This document shows, in pieces, positions 1 through 12,800 of a DNA stretch of 64,000 nucleotides. The stretch comes from Aptenodytes patagonicus (Eukaryota; Chordata; Aves; Sphenisciformes; Spheniscidae), in contig NC_134952.1 of assembly GCF_965638725.1 (NCBI RefSeq), positions 66,617,424 through 66,681,423 on the forward strand, in the 5' to 3' direction. Position numbers and translations under genes: made by a program. The notes beneath the pieces are model-generated. The model did not search any database. It saw only the letters and a program-made list of their open reading frames with translations, and was not told the DNA's origin. Each line of letters starts with the position of its first letter. The first letter of the stretch is position 1.

Positions 1-3000
1 TTTGTTTCAGTCTCTTTGTTCGTAGTGCCTCTCTCTGCCTGTGGAGCACTAAGGATAAGTCTTGGTCCCATTTTGCTTAAAGCTTGACTTGAGAACTTGA
101 AAAGAGTTGGCTAGGAATGTTTAACAGGCTGTTAGAATCAAAGAAAGACCTTATTAAAGAAATACATGCCCTGGGAAGTACGGAGTCTTCTTAAGTAACT
201 GCCTTGCACAAAAGCAAGCACAGCTAGCCAACTGAAAATGCCCTTGGCCTCCAGCCCCACAGCTAAATAGCTCGATAGTTTTTCCAGTTACATACTGCAG
301 AGTTGAAAGCTGGACTCTCATGCTGCATGCCAAGTTCACCTCTATAGATGTGCATAATAATTCTAGGATTTCCTTTTTTCCTGAATACAACACAATTCTG
401 CTGAAAAGCAGGAAGGTGTTTTATAAATCCATGCTTATCTGAGAATGAGTGGCTGGAAGTTTACAGTTCCACACAACATGTACTATGTTTAGGAGGAGAT
501 GCACATTTATTTTGGAGTTTTTAAAGGCAAAAATGTCCAACTAAATAACACTGCTATTTGAGCTGACCTGTTTGAGAAAGAACCAGAACACTATCCATGT
601 GAAAATGGAAATAATCGTTATTATCTAAAATATAGCTATTTAATGGGTTTGGGTTGTTATTCCCCCTCCCTCACCCCCTGCCATGTATTTCATACAGGTC
701 AGAGGTGGTGAAAATTCAGTCACAAACAGCTGAAATGATTGCATGATGTGCTGAACTGCCCAGAGTGCACTAGTTGTGATCAATCCAAAACATTTTAGGT
801 TTTGCGTCAATACATCTCGGAAAATTCCAATTCGGCAATGCCTTAGTGGCTATTTTTCTGAATACAAAAAACCAAGTAATCCTCCCCAAATCCATCCATG
901 TGGTTAAAAGGTACTAACCTGTATGTATGTGGCAGAGACGCTGCTGGCCATGAGTAGTTTCCTGAAGGCTGTAATCGGACAAACTGACCCATACAGACAG
1001 ACCTCTTGGTCAGAGGGTTAAGAAGGGGGCTTCCCAGCAGGCCTCGGGAACCGCAGGCACACAGCCAGTGGTCTGATGGGAACAAGTTTGTCAGAGCTTT
1101 GTGTTTTGCAGTTTTCTCCTTGCCTTCTATTGTAGTGCACACTTTTATTCTTTATTGGCCTCATAGTTTCTACGTCGTATGTCCACAATGTCCAGCCTGG
1201 CAGCTGCTTTACTTCCCCAGATTGGTTCTCTTCAGGATGAAAGCCTGATACTTAAGAAGTTGTAGGAAACCTTACCTCCCAGCTTCCTGCAATGAGTGCC
1301 GCGGATTGGAACATGCTCGTCGCTCTGGTCTGTAAAAAGGTAGGAGGAATGAGTGGGCAGACTGCTATTCTAAATGAGAAACTAACGCCTTTGTGCTCTT
1401 ATTTCTGGTTTTGAGAGTTAGCGATACTGCTTGTAATGTATTGTGGCTCTCATCCAGCGCCCCTGGAAACCACCGAAAAGGCTCCCATTGACTTCAGTAA
1501 TAGTTTGATCAGGCCTTCAACCCACAAAGATGCCATTGTTTAGTTTTGCTGCCATTGGGGGTTTTGGCACAGTGCTCCCCTCCTGCCCTCAGATACATAT
1601 ATCTACTAAGTCCTTGCAAACAGTGATTTACATGCGTGATGTATAATCTCTGATGACAGAAGGAGGTTACCTTTTCCTGGACGTGGAGAGACATTGAGGC
1701 CGAAATCCTGGCGGTCCATTGTGACTGTTCTGGTAAATGCTTTTGCTCTGTTCTGTTAGTAAATATAAAATAACTTCTGTGATTGGGTTCTCTTAAAGAT
1801 TTGAGTTTAAAACTACACTGGCTCATTGGGTTAGCAATTGTAGAATCAGGAAATGTCTTCTAGAAAATGCAGTTAATATTTATAAAATTGCACTGCTAAG
1901 GAATTACATTTTAGGAAATGGAAATCTGATTAGTCTCCTAATGTATTTAAGTTTATTCAGCCATCTCATTAGCTCTGCAACAATAATTTAAGAACACAAA
2001 AGACTAGCCTGTGTATGCTATGCTGCACGATGCATATTAGTAGTGAAAGGGACCTCAGACTTCCAAGCATTGGACTGTATCTGAAGTTAGGCAATATAGA
2101 GCCTATGGAATTGGAAGTTTCGTAGCAGGATTAGTGATAATATAAAATAATCTACAACAAAAGAATAAAGCCTGGATGGTTGCTAAGCTTTGTTGGTTGG
2201 TTGGCTTTAAGGGATCTGTAAGACTTCGATACTTTATCTCCTTGCTGTAAAGGCTGACTTATTAAACTGAGAAATGCAACAAATTAAAACATAGATTCTT
2301 AAAACTATCCTTTATTGTCATGTATCTTTCTGCTGTCTATTTTTAATATGTCTTGTATCCAGGATTAATGTCAACAAACTAAGAAATAGTTTCCAACTGT
2401 GCCCAGTCAGGCAAGGGATAGAGACTTTTTATCAAGCAGGGATGCTTTGAGAACAGGAGTGCCCTCTGAAAAACTAATTTAAAAATATTGCTCTTCCCTG
2501 ATAGTAACAATTCTCAAAAAAAAAAGAGAGAGAGAGAAGCAGATATATGACTAAAGAGCCAACTGTGAAAGCTTAAATAGCTGATTTTTTTTTTTCCAGT
2601 GTTACTCTTCAGGGGGAAAAATGAAGTTCACTTGGTCCAAAAGAGAAATCATGACCTGACAGCTCAGAGACAGAACATAAGCTTGGGTGAAAAGGATCTT
2701 TGGGTGTTGAGTGACTGTGGCTTTGTGTGCTAAGCTCAACTAAATCAGTATGTGTCAGATATGCCTACAAGGTGAAATCCTGCAGGAGCATAAACACCTA
2801 CCTTGAGGAGGCTTCAGATAGGGACTGAATGCCAGGTAGTTTTGTCTCGCCAAGAAGGTGTCATGCACTGAGTATAGGTTTGCACTGTGTCACTTGGCAT
2901 CATCCACAGATCCTCGAGTTAGCTGCTGAATGCAGAACAATCCCTTTCCCAAACATGTTACTACAGAGCTGCACTAACACAGCTGTACCACTGCCAGGCT

Positions 3001-6000
3001 CCAAGGTAGCAGATAAGCACAGGGCTATCTATATATGCAAAACATCTCTTTCTCAGTGCCTTTGAGCTAGCGCTGAGGTAGCTCAGCGTTGCACAGCACA
3101 GACATTATCTAAAACTGCCTTTACAGTTTTGAGGATCATGCTTTAGGATTTGGTTGTCTGCGGCCCATATTATGTGTTTAAGAACTTGAGAGGATCTGTG
3201 CTTAATGTAACTGTGTACGGAGCATCCTAAGTTTCATGACTTCTGAGGCTGCAGATGTAAAGGTAGTGTTGTATGTGACAGGGCAAGATTGAAACAATCC
3301 ATGGCTTGAAAAATAACAGTCTGAAAAATCTGTGCTGCTGCTTTCTTATATATAGGCCTGGGGTATACATGGACTTACGTCATCCTGCTAAAGGAGAATA
3401 CACCTCTGTTTGGCACATGCTGCCATTCCTTCCTTTTTATCTGTTCCTTGCTCCTGAGGAGAGAGAGCATGACGTGAGCTACAGCCACTCTTGCCCCTAA
3501 ATTGGTTACTGATTAACTGTGTGGATTAGGAACAAAATAATCCTTGTGAGTCAGGAATTCTTTATCTAGAAAATGAACATATAAACAGTGAGTATAAACT
3601 ACGTTCATAATATGTTGCATTTTTGAATGATTCTCAGCTACTCATTCCTGATGTTGCATCCATTACAATTAACAGACATAAATGGAGTATTCTTTACAAA
3701 GTATTTCCATGGTCCTGTGCAGAGATACTCACTTGAATCTCAGGAGCAACATAGCTGTGTTAGCTGTAACTGTGCCTCTGTTAATTAGTGTGCTAATGTC
3801 AGATTGTTTTTGCTCATACATTCTTTGTCCTTGTGAGGAATAAAGTTTAGCTCATACTCAGTAGAATATTCTTACTGCACTTGTACTCTTTTGAACTTCC
3901 TAAAATGACAAACAGTTACCAAATGTGTCATTTTAAACTGGCACAGTGGGATCCTGATGTGTCCTGTGGCCGACATTAGCTGTGTGGCCCAAGTAGAGCT
4001 ACCTTAGCCAAACAGAGATCTGTCATATAACAACTAGCCTGTATGTATAAAATGCAGAGCCTTTGTGAAGCAGGATCTGCATCATCATGTCCCAGAGTAA
4101 ACATTTTCTTTTCCATATCAGAGCCATGGAAATCACATATTTTGTCTTGGTGACTTCATTTAAAAAAAAAAAAAAAGTTTGCATTTGTTTTTCCCTTGTA
4201 AAATTAAACTTAGCTCAATTTATCTTCCTCAAAATGTTTTACACTCTTTTTTGTCTGAAAGTATGCATTAAATTCACAGGAACTGACATGTAGCTCTGAG
4301 TGACCAAAAAGGGTACTTCTAAGGAAATAACCAATTAATCTAAAATGTTTTAGCTTTTTTTGTTCCATATTATTTTGCTTGCTGTAAATCATGGTGTAGC
4401 CTCCTCCCAGACAAGCTCATTAAAATCCCCTTGGAATTGTGCTTGTGTTTAAAAGGGCTCTTGATACCATTTTATGTCAAAGAGAAAGAGGAGGATGGAA
4501 GTGGAAATGTGCCACATGAACAAAGTGCTTAGCTGGGAAGAGAACACTGATGATTAGGCTGTGCAGCCAGAACTGGTCTTAACTGCATGTGTATGCTTTA
4601 AGGGCTTTGAGAACTGAGCTCCAGATAAATACTTTTTTCCCCCCTCGATGTTTTTCATACCAGAGAGACTTGAATTTTATCTTTTGCCAGTATAATTTCA
4701 GTGTAACTACACAGAAATCACTAGATGAGAGTAAATGCAGACCATCGCCTCTGCATAATAATAAAAACCGTTATTACATGATCTTCAATTTTTCACCTCT
4801 CTTAGAGTGCAGGTGTCAGTGCTATGAGGCTTAAAGAACTTCTTATGTACTATATTCCAGGTCAACTCTTGAAAAGAAAGCAGCAGCATTTCATCATCAA
4901 AGCTATGTGGTCATCAAAAGATTAGTGCAAGTTCCTGCTCAGTGTTTGTTTGGTTTTTTTTCCCATTAGAGATTACCTTGTGATTAGCAAGCTGGTAGGT
5001 ACTAGTGAACATGAATGTCTGGAATACCTTTATATAAAAACAAGTCACTATTGTCACTGGATTATTTTTGAGCAATGAGCATATCTTCCTGTTGCAACAT
5101 CTGTTTAACTAGAATGTTTCTTGAAAAACATTCTGATTGTGATGTTTTGGAAAATGATCAGCTACCAGCTATGAACATTAAAAGGCTGAGAACACAGAGA
5201 GGAAATAGTTTGCATGAGAGCATGTTTACTCCTAGCAACACCTGGCTTGTTGGATAAATGTAAGCTTATTCATACTCTAATAGAGGTTTTGCAGTAAAAC
5301 CGCGATCCTCTCAGTGGTGAGCTCCAACTGTAGCATAAGTACAGAAAGCAAGAGACCTGCTTGGAAAAAAGCAAAATGCATGGCCAGATACTAGATGCAG
5401 AATGAAAGAATCTGAAAGGTTTAGGGTACCAAAAATTTGTTTCAGAATGGAATTTTGCAGACAGTTTTGCAACGCTGTGAACAGCCAGTGATCTCAGATG
5501 CTTAATTTCAGTGGAGCAGTAGAAAAAACCCAAACCCAAAACCCCCTTTCATTGAACTGCTGGGTTCAGGAATTTCTGTGCATTTGAAATCCATGTTCTG
5601 AAATGCTGCCTAAAATTGCGTATTTTATTATGCATACTGGCATTACCTGCAAGCATTAAAATACTATGAGTATTGCCCCAGTCATGAGGTTGGCCTCAGT
5701 GCTAGCAGACAGTGGCAATAAGATGTACAGCCATGACTTTCACTTTTAAGTGGCCTAGGTTTGTGACAAGAAACACAATTTGGGATGATTCTCCTAACAT
5801 TCTGAGTAGAATTCAAGGACTTTGGAAAAATGCAGCAGAGCCAGTCTCCGAAGAAGTACTCTCAGACTTTGCTGAAGAGACAGATCAGGCTGCAGTGCTG
5901 TGGGGAGCTTTAATCCATGCTATTAGAAATTCAGTAAGACTCAATGTGACCGAGATGAGCTGAAGCCACTTAGACACTCTTGAAAATCTCACCTATCATG

Positions 6001-6666
6001 ATGAAGACAATAATTATGAATGTTAAATATTGTTATTAAATATTGTTGTTAAATGTTGTTCTTTCCTCTAATAATGAGCTTCCCAAATTTCAGACCAGTC
6101 AGGTCTGCATATATAGTGGAAAAGGGAAACTATCACGGCTGCTCCTTTGTTTTATTTACTGTTGATTTGGATAGTGTCCTCAGAAGGCTTCTGTGTCTGT
6201 AAACTTCCACTCCTCTTGCAAAGTAGATGGTCTCACCCACACTGCCTGCCCAGCAGCTCTGTACCCAGGGACGCACTCCCCCACACTATGCTAGTGCATG
6301 TGCCGCCAGACACGGTTATGGGCCAAAACTGTGCCAGGAAGCATGCTAACACTTCGACAGTATGGATGACTGCAAAACAGTGCATGAGCATGCTGCCTGG
6401 CCATGTAGCTTACGAACACAGTTATAGGGTTTGTGATACCATAGCTTCATGCCTCCCGTACTGGGGAACAGAGCCTCTGTCAGCTAGCAGGGCAGTCACG
6501 GCAGTGGCATCTGCATGCTGGGTGCAGCAGCTGAGGGAACACATAGTGCACCCGGTACATAAAATCCCTGTGGGGTCCTCACACTCATCTGCTTTCTGAA
6601 AGTGGAACAGCTGCAAGAGCTGAGGAAGGAGCTCCACAGACCTCTAGCCAATGTCCCACTGCTTTA
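1..6666. other. Intergenic, no gene recognised
   Basis: I find no conserved exon in this 6.7-kb stretch. Short open frames exist on both strands but none resembles a known protein or combines convincing splice sites with a domain. The stretch is AT-rich with several A or T runs (for example near 2516-2527, 2586-2595 and 4159-4174). It lies beyond the 3' end of HSD17B11 copy 1; in mammals the next genes on this side are HSD17B13 and KLHL8, and I see no exon of either. Confidence 0.6.
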
Positions 6667-7092
6667 GCTGCACCATTGCTCATCTTGTCTGCGGGAGACT
6701 GGGTTGACTCCAGCAGAGAGATTCAGTGCTAGACACTTCCTACTTTTCTCTTGGAACTTCGTTCTCTTCTTAATTAACGCATCGGCATTTGGGCCAGACC
6801 CTAATTGCACAGCTCAGCGGTGCTGTCATTTTCCTGGCACGGGGCTCCAGTCAGTGCTGTGGCCGAGACGGAGGAGGCAGGGAGGGCAGAGAAGCGCTGA
6901 CTCCAAGAGACACCTCAGAGGAAGGCAGAGCACGAGGCCAGAGTCACTAACCCGACTCATAAGGAGTCCGAAGTCAGGATGTGAGGTATTACGCTTCAAA
7001 TTTGGGACTTAGCTGTAGGCGCCTATATGAGGCTGGCTCACATAGGCTCCTGCTAGGCACCCACAAGGACCAGACTTTGGGATAAGCTTCAG

Positions 7093-7200
7093 TTGTCTGT
7101 TGTGGTCAGAAAGAGAACTGAGAGCCTAGGAGGCTTGATGGTTCAGTTCTGTCACTGGTGTTCAGGAGGTGCAGGTTTAAATCCTTCCTTTTGTGTCTGT
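7093..7200 (+). repeat. Possible tRNA-derived SINE fragment
   Basis: A tRNA-like stretch with a B-box-like GGTTTAAATCC at about 7171-7181 preceded by an A-box-like TGGTTCAGTTC. It recurs in duplicate copy 2 with one base changed. The match is by eye only and no family is assigned. Confidence 0.3.
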
Positions 7201-9228
7201 TTCTTTATGTCAAGCAGAAGACTTGCAGTCTCAGGCAACATGGAGAAGAGCAAGTGGCTCTCAGCTGTGACAGGCCTGTCCTCTTAGCAAGAGCTGAATA
7301 TGTAGCTCAAATAAAAGCAGAAGCAGCACAAAACAGAGAACTTCTTCCAGAGTAGACACAAGACATTAAATCACTGTTTTCAGATTTGGGGGATGCCTCT
7401 GAGGCAGGGAAAACAGACTTACAAAATAACCCACTGAACATGCACGCAAATTGGCCTCCTTTATCCTTCAGGACTCAAAGCATGCTTCTCTCAAAAGTTT
7501 TGGGGTTTGGAGGGTCTTGGTCAACCCGTGTCTGTTAACTTTTTTTTTTATTCCCTGAAATTTACAAATCCCTTCTTTCTTTTCCTTTCTTGGCTACAGA
7601 AATTTTGCACTGTGAAGCAGAAGTTCCCAAGCTGGGAACTTGTGCTTTGGCACACCCTGAACGTCCTGTAACATGAACGTTACATGAGCAAAAAGGAAAC
7701 CGTTTTCGTGTCACTTAGCACATTTAGCAACCATTTGTGCTGCTGGCAGCACAAACTTCTTCCTGTTGCCACCTAAGAGCAGGAGGAGCTGGATGACAAG
7801 GGCTCTCCCTTTTCTGAAGAACCTCAGTTTACAGAACAACATGAATGCTCAGGTGGGTGGGATGGCTGCTACCCATTTCCAGCTGTACTGAAGGTGGCAG
7901 CGTGTTCAGGCCTCCCTTGGATGTCTGTGAGCCAGCAAGTGCCTGGCGCAGTCGGGAGTTGCACAAGTAGGTGGAAAGATAATCTGTGCTCTGTAGAGGT
8001 CTTTGACCTGTGTTTCATCAGGTGCTGTTGTCTTGTACCACAGGCCAAAGACCTTTGGGGGTTTAACCTCCTGGTCAGGGTGGGTCCCGTCAGAGCAGGC
8101 CGCTAGCCTGTGATGAGGAGCTGTGAGAAGGCTCATCTGGAGCCTTCCCCCGTGCACCCTCTGCCCCCTGGCCTGGCACCTGCCTTTAAGCCCTGGCCTT
8201 GGCCCCGGCCCTTGCGTGGGCTGTGGTGTCGGTGTGCCATGCCTGGCCCTGTACCTCGCTGATCCTGATGTGGCTTCCTGGTGTGACCGGGGACCTGCCT
8301 CGTCCCTGCAGCCTGGCCTGGTGGTCGGCAGACTCTGGCTGACCCTTTCACCGTTGCAGCACCTGCTCTGCCATCCTTGCTCGGGAGCAGTGAGGCAGCG
8401 ACCTGTCGGTGTGATGCCTGCCTTGCCCCCACCTGTGGCACCTGGCGTGCCTCCTGCCAAGAATCCCCGCTCCAGTGCTCCCCTGCACCCAGAAGGGGCA
8501 GAGCAGGGTTGGGAAGGTAAAGCCCAGGATCACACAGGGATGTTCTTGCTGCAGCATCTTCTGCAGTCAGCGAGGCAGTGTTTCAGAGGAGTGGAATACA
8601 TAAACCCTCAGTCTGGTGCACGTGTGTTTCAAGAGGCAGAAGGAAAAGAGGTATGTGGAGGCACATGTGTTATCCGGTGTCTGTATGGGTGTAACTTTGT
8701 GCTGTGAATGTGTTAATTAGTCAAAATGAAGACGTATTCAGGAGTTTCCAGGAGTTCAGGCCTTCTCTTGCATTGTACACAGGTGCAGAAGCCCTGTGGA
8801 CTTCAACTTAGACTTGCCTGCTGCACGTGAAAGAAGGTTTTCCTGGCTTAGCATAATCTTGCTCTTTTCTTTAATACACAAGTCTGACTTATGAATACTG
8901 AAGCAGACAGAATGCAGAATTTTCATTAGGTTGGATTATTTGCCTTGTAATGCAAGGAGAAAAATAGTCCAACTCAGTCTGCGTTCTCATGTAATAAATC
9001 ATATTCTCTAGCATGCATGAAATGCAGGAGGGCACCCAGTGATTTGTAGAGAAATACTGCACTGTTTTCACAGGAAGGTGTTTTAAAGGTGTCTGAGAAT
9101 TGCAGATGAGCAGTGTGAGAAATGATATGGGGAAAGGGTGTATTACTTGATACCGTACTTTAAAAGCACCTCTGGGACCTGGTTATGACTTTCAGTGCCA
9201 ACAGGCACCTTTGTGTTAAAGAAATGTA

Positions 9229-9234
9229 TTTATT
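9229..9234 (-). terminator. Poly(A) signal AATAAA, HSD17B11 copy 1
   Basis: AATAAA on the minus strand 580 bases below the stop codon at 9814-9816. The same hexamer lies at an equivalent distance (about 590 bases) below the stop of copy 2, which supports a real 3' UTR end. Confidence 0.5.
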
Positions 9235-9813
9235 TGGAATAAGGCATGTTCATGGTGCTAATGCATAATTGATAATCGATGTAATTAGGTATTACATTAC
9301 ATATAAGCCTGTATTATTACAGGTAGTTGCTACAAAAGCACATGAAATTCAGTGTGCATTAGAGCGTTTTTTAAATTTAAAGAGAAAAATTGAGGTGAAA
9401 CAGGCCATCCACCTCCTCTATAAATTGCTTCTTGCAAGATACCTTTGCTCAGGGATGAGTCCAGATTAACATATTCTCAGGCAATCCCTTTGCACTCAAG
9501 TACGCAGCTGTGCTGTCCCAAAGATGGGCTTTGTGGGAATTCCTGTCTGCCTCAGCACTAGGAGATGGAGACGATGTGACATACAGCCAAAGCAGCCCTT
9601 TAGACTTCTAGAGCTGCATCTCTGCTTGTTAACATTCCATGTTATGTGGGTAAGTCCCTGCTGCAGGTGTGGGATAAGCCCTTAGGTGTGCTTGGAAATG
9701 GTGGCCTGGAAGCATCTGTCTTAGTTCTGCTCTGAATTGAACCAGCTGAACTATGCTCACACATGTTCTGTTTTCACTCGTGCCACTGGGAAATGAGAAT
9801 CAATTTTTGCTTT

Positions 9814-12800
9814 TCACTGGGTGCTTCTCTGCCCAACGACTGCATCAAACTTGACATCGGTCAGCTTTTTCAGAACATCCAAGGCACGTTCTGGAAACAA
9901 CCTGGAAGAGAGAACTTGAAATTAAATGTGGGATAAGAAACTTAAATTATGGGAAAGAGTGGCACTGCAGGTGAGGGAAGAGCTGGTCTGGGAGCAGAAT
10001 GTGTGCACACACACAGACTGAGACTAAGACTTAAACCAAGCAATATTTCCAAAGAATCCAGGAAGTTTTAATATTGAACATAGACGTGTGCATTTGCTTT
10101 CTCTCCGCTTTCAAAAGCTTATCTGGTTAGTTTGGGGAATTCTTGGGGGAAAAAAAACCCCAAACATCTTTACACCTCAAAAAGAAATTTGGGGTTAGAC
10201 CCAAGTTTTCTGGCTTTCACAAACAAGAAATTACCAGGTGTTTCATGAGATATTGTAGAAATTAACTGAAAACTTAATTTAGTTGTTCTGATGTTAATTT
10301 TAGGTTTGGAACCTGAGCTCTGATGAAAACACCTCCTCAGCAGAGCAGCTACGCTGTATATTAAAGACATGTGAGAGGACAAATCCTGCTTTATATGGCA
10401 GAGCTAAGCAATAGAGCCCTTTTAAAGCAATTTTCCCAGCCTCTGTGACCTCCATCTTTGGTGTTGACATGAAGAAACAAATACTAATAAGCGGTGGGTC
10501 CTCAGCTCTGTCTGGAACTTCTCTGAGGCTGCTGTTTCAGAGAAAGTGTTGTTTGCAGGCAAAAGGGAAATCGCAATCTGTGAAGAAAGTGTGTTTTTTT
10601 GTCTCCCCCTCCCTCCCTAGCAGCCTATAGAGCGGTCGAGTTCTCCACCGAGAACAGTTAGCTGCAGAAAGTGGGTCATAATGACCTATGAGAGGACTCA
10701 AGAAAATCTTTCTGTGTATGATGTCTGCTGTTGTCATTAGAAAGAATCACTGCACTATTTGGTTACCTTGTGATGTGTTCTAAAATAAAACTTAATTTTG
10801 AATCAGAAGTTACAAGTTTGAGGGTTCTACACTCAGCAAGTTATATTTGATACATGTAGGGTTTTTTTCGGTTTTGGGTTTTTTTTTCCTACTTACCTTT
10901 CAAGAAGTAAAGCAACACGTTGATTTGATGGAACAAAAATCATTTTCTGGTTGGTCAGTATTCCTTCCATCAGGGCCTCTACAACTTCTTCAATCTCCAA
11001 AATCTTTCCAAGCCTACACAGGAAAGTATACGTGTAAGAGCTGTGGTGGTAAAACAGGGGCGGTACTAGCTGATGTAGGATGCTTCACATGGGCACAAAC
11101 TCAGGTAATTCAAATGCAACCATAATGTGGGTTAAATGACACTGCAGATTTTCTGTAGCCAATGCTATATACCGATTTATCTCCGGTTTTATATAGTCAG
11201 TTGGAATACAAGGCCTAAAGGTGGGGCTAGTATGTAGTGCCTCGATGCAAAGAAGGGCGGGCAGGAAGGCAGAGTTCTGATAGTTACCTCGTACTGGGGT
11301 TTTTGACAAATCCAGTGTTTATAAAAACCGGACAAAGACACGTAGTTTTTATTCCGTCCTTTCCCAGGGTAGACAGCTCCTCTGTCAGAGCTTTGTGAAA
11401 TCCAACTGCAGCAAACTTGCTTGAACTGCGGGAGGGGGAAAAAGCACAAATGAGAAGAGAAGGCAGAAATACTATTTCTAGCTTTCTACAAAGGGAAATG
11501 GCCTAAAAGATCACACAGTACTGACTAGGAGGCAAAAAGAAAATGTAATCCAGCTGAGAAGAGAGGGCAGGGAATAATTCTAACCTTCCCTGTGCCAGAG
11601 TGTAGTGCTGGATTAGATATTGCTGCTTGGGGGAGTAATTGTGGCATGCAGAGTGGGTGTCTTTCAGAAAAAGTTGCCTTAGCTGCAAACAGACAGATGA
11701 ACGTCAGGAATTCTTAGAAAATGGTAACTAATGTGCCTCAATCGATGGACTTCCCGTTTTTCCCATGTGAGAAGAGTCTTAGAAGGAACGCAGCCTGAAT
11801 CTCTAAAATTAAGAAGGATGGGCAGGGTAGAAATGGAGAACAACCCTCTACTGTTTCTCGTGCCACACAGGAGCGTCTTGTGACACTCGCGTGTGAGTTT
11901 TGAAATAGAGGAGCATTATGCGTGCAAAAGTTGAGGAACTTACTGCCACAGAAATTGGTGCAGGCCAGGAGTATAAATCAACTTCAAAGAAAGTTGAACC
12001 AGAGAATCAGTTTACTGACTGCTGTTGATTTGAACAGTGTAATCCCAGTAAAATCCCTGGCTGGGGAGTTCTCACGTTGCCGACAGCGAGCGACTCTCTA
12101 AGAAGGAGCGTTCCCAGGGGAAGATTGCTCCGCCTGGAGCTGCTATTATAGAGGGCTAGATCTGACACAGAATGACAAAATGCAATCTAACAGCTTTTCT
12201 GTTCGTGCACCGTGACTCGAGTGCTTCTAGTAGAAATAGGCAATGCATCGACCTCTCAGTTGCATCAGTTAGGTTGCTCACAACACAGTAAGCATCGTCA
12301 TGTTTTTGCCTTCTGAAAGGTAATTTTGCAGTCAAAAAGCAATTTTATCTCACGATGGCAGAAGTATTTCTATACACTAGTCACTACCACAATGGTAGAA
12401 AGATCAAAAGCTACTCATTAGGGGTTTACTTGACAACACTACAACAACTCACAGGAGTGCTACTTTCTAAGAATGACAAGGGAAGAGGATACCTTTTTTG
12501 CCAAGCAAAAGTCTGGATCAGTGAGGGAGAGAAAAAAGAAGCTTGCATTAGCTGATGTGTCACATGACTATTCCTTCATACAAGCATTGCTCCTGATTCA
12601 GTCAGAGCTCATAAGCAAATCGGCAGGAACTTCCAGGCATCCTTAAGTGCTGGCGGTTGTGCTCTTTTCCTCCTTGGCATGGTCCTTTGGACGTACCGTA
12701 TTCAGCAGGAGGACTATTTCGGTTACTCTGTGCTTTCTGATGGAGAAGACGCAATTAAAAATAAAAAAAATGAAGAGAGCCGATTTTAAAATCACTTACC

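Noticed and set aside
1290-1345. Possible small exon starting at an ATG and ending at GTAGGA (MSAADWNMLVALVCKK)
   Set aside because: Has an ATG and a donor-like site, but no homologous protein is known to me and no downstream partner exon was found.
1440-1515. CCCATTGACTTCAGTAAT and ATCAGGCC motifs reminiscent of an old amniote repeat
   Set aside because: Recalled similarity only; too short to delimit or name a family.
6704-7012. 102-codon open frame repeated at 19348-19701
   Set aside because: The repeat comes from the segmental duplication, so its conservation is not evidence of coding. No domain, signal peptide or splice context.
12355-12555. 66-codon plus-strand frame in HSD17B11 intron 4, repeated in copy 2
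   Set aside because: Duplicated with the intron; no recognisable protein features.
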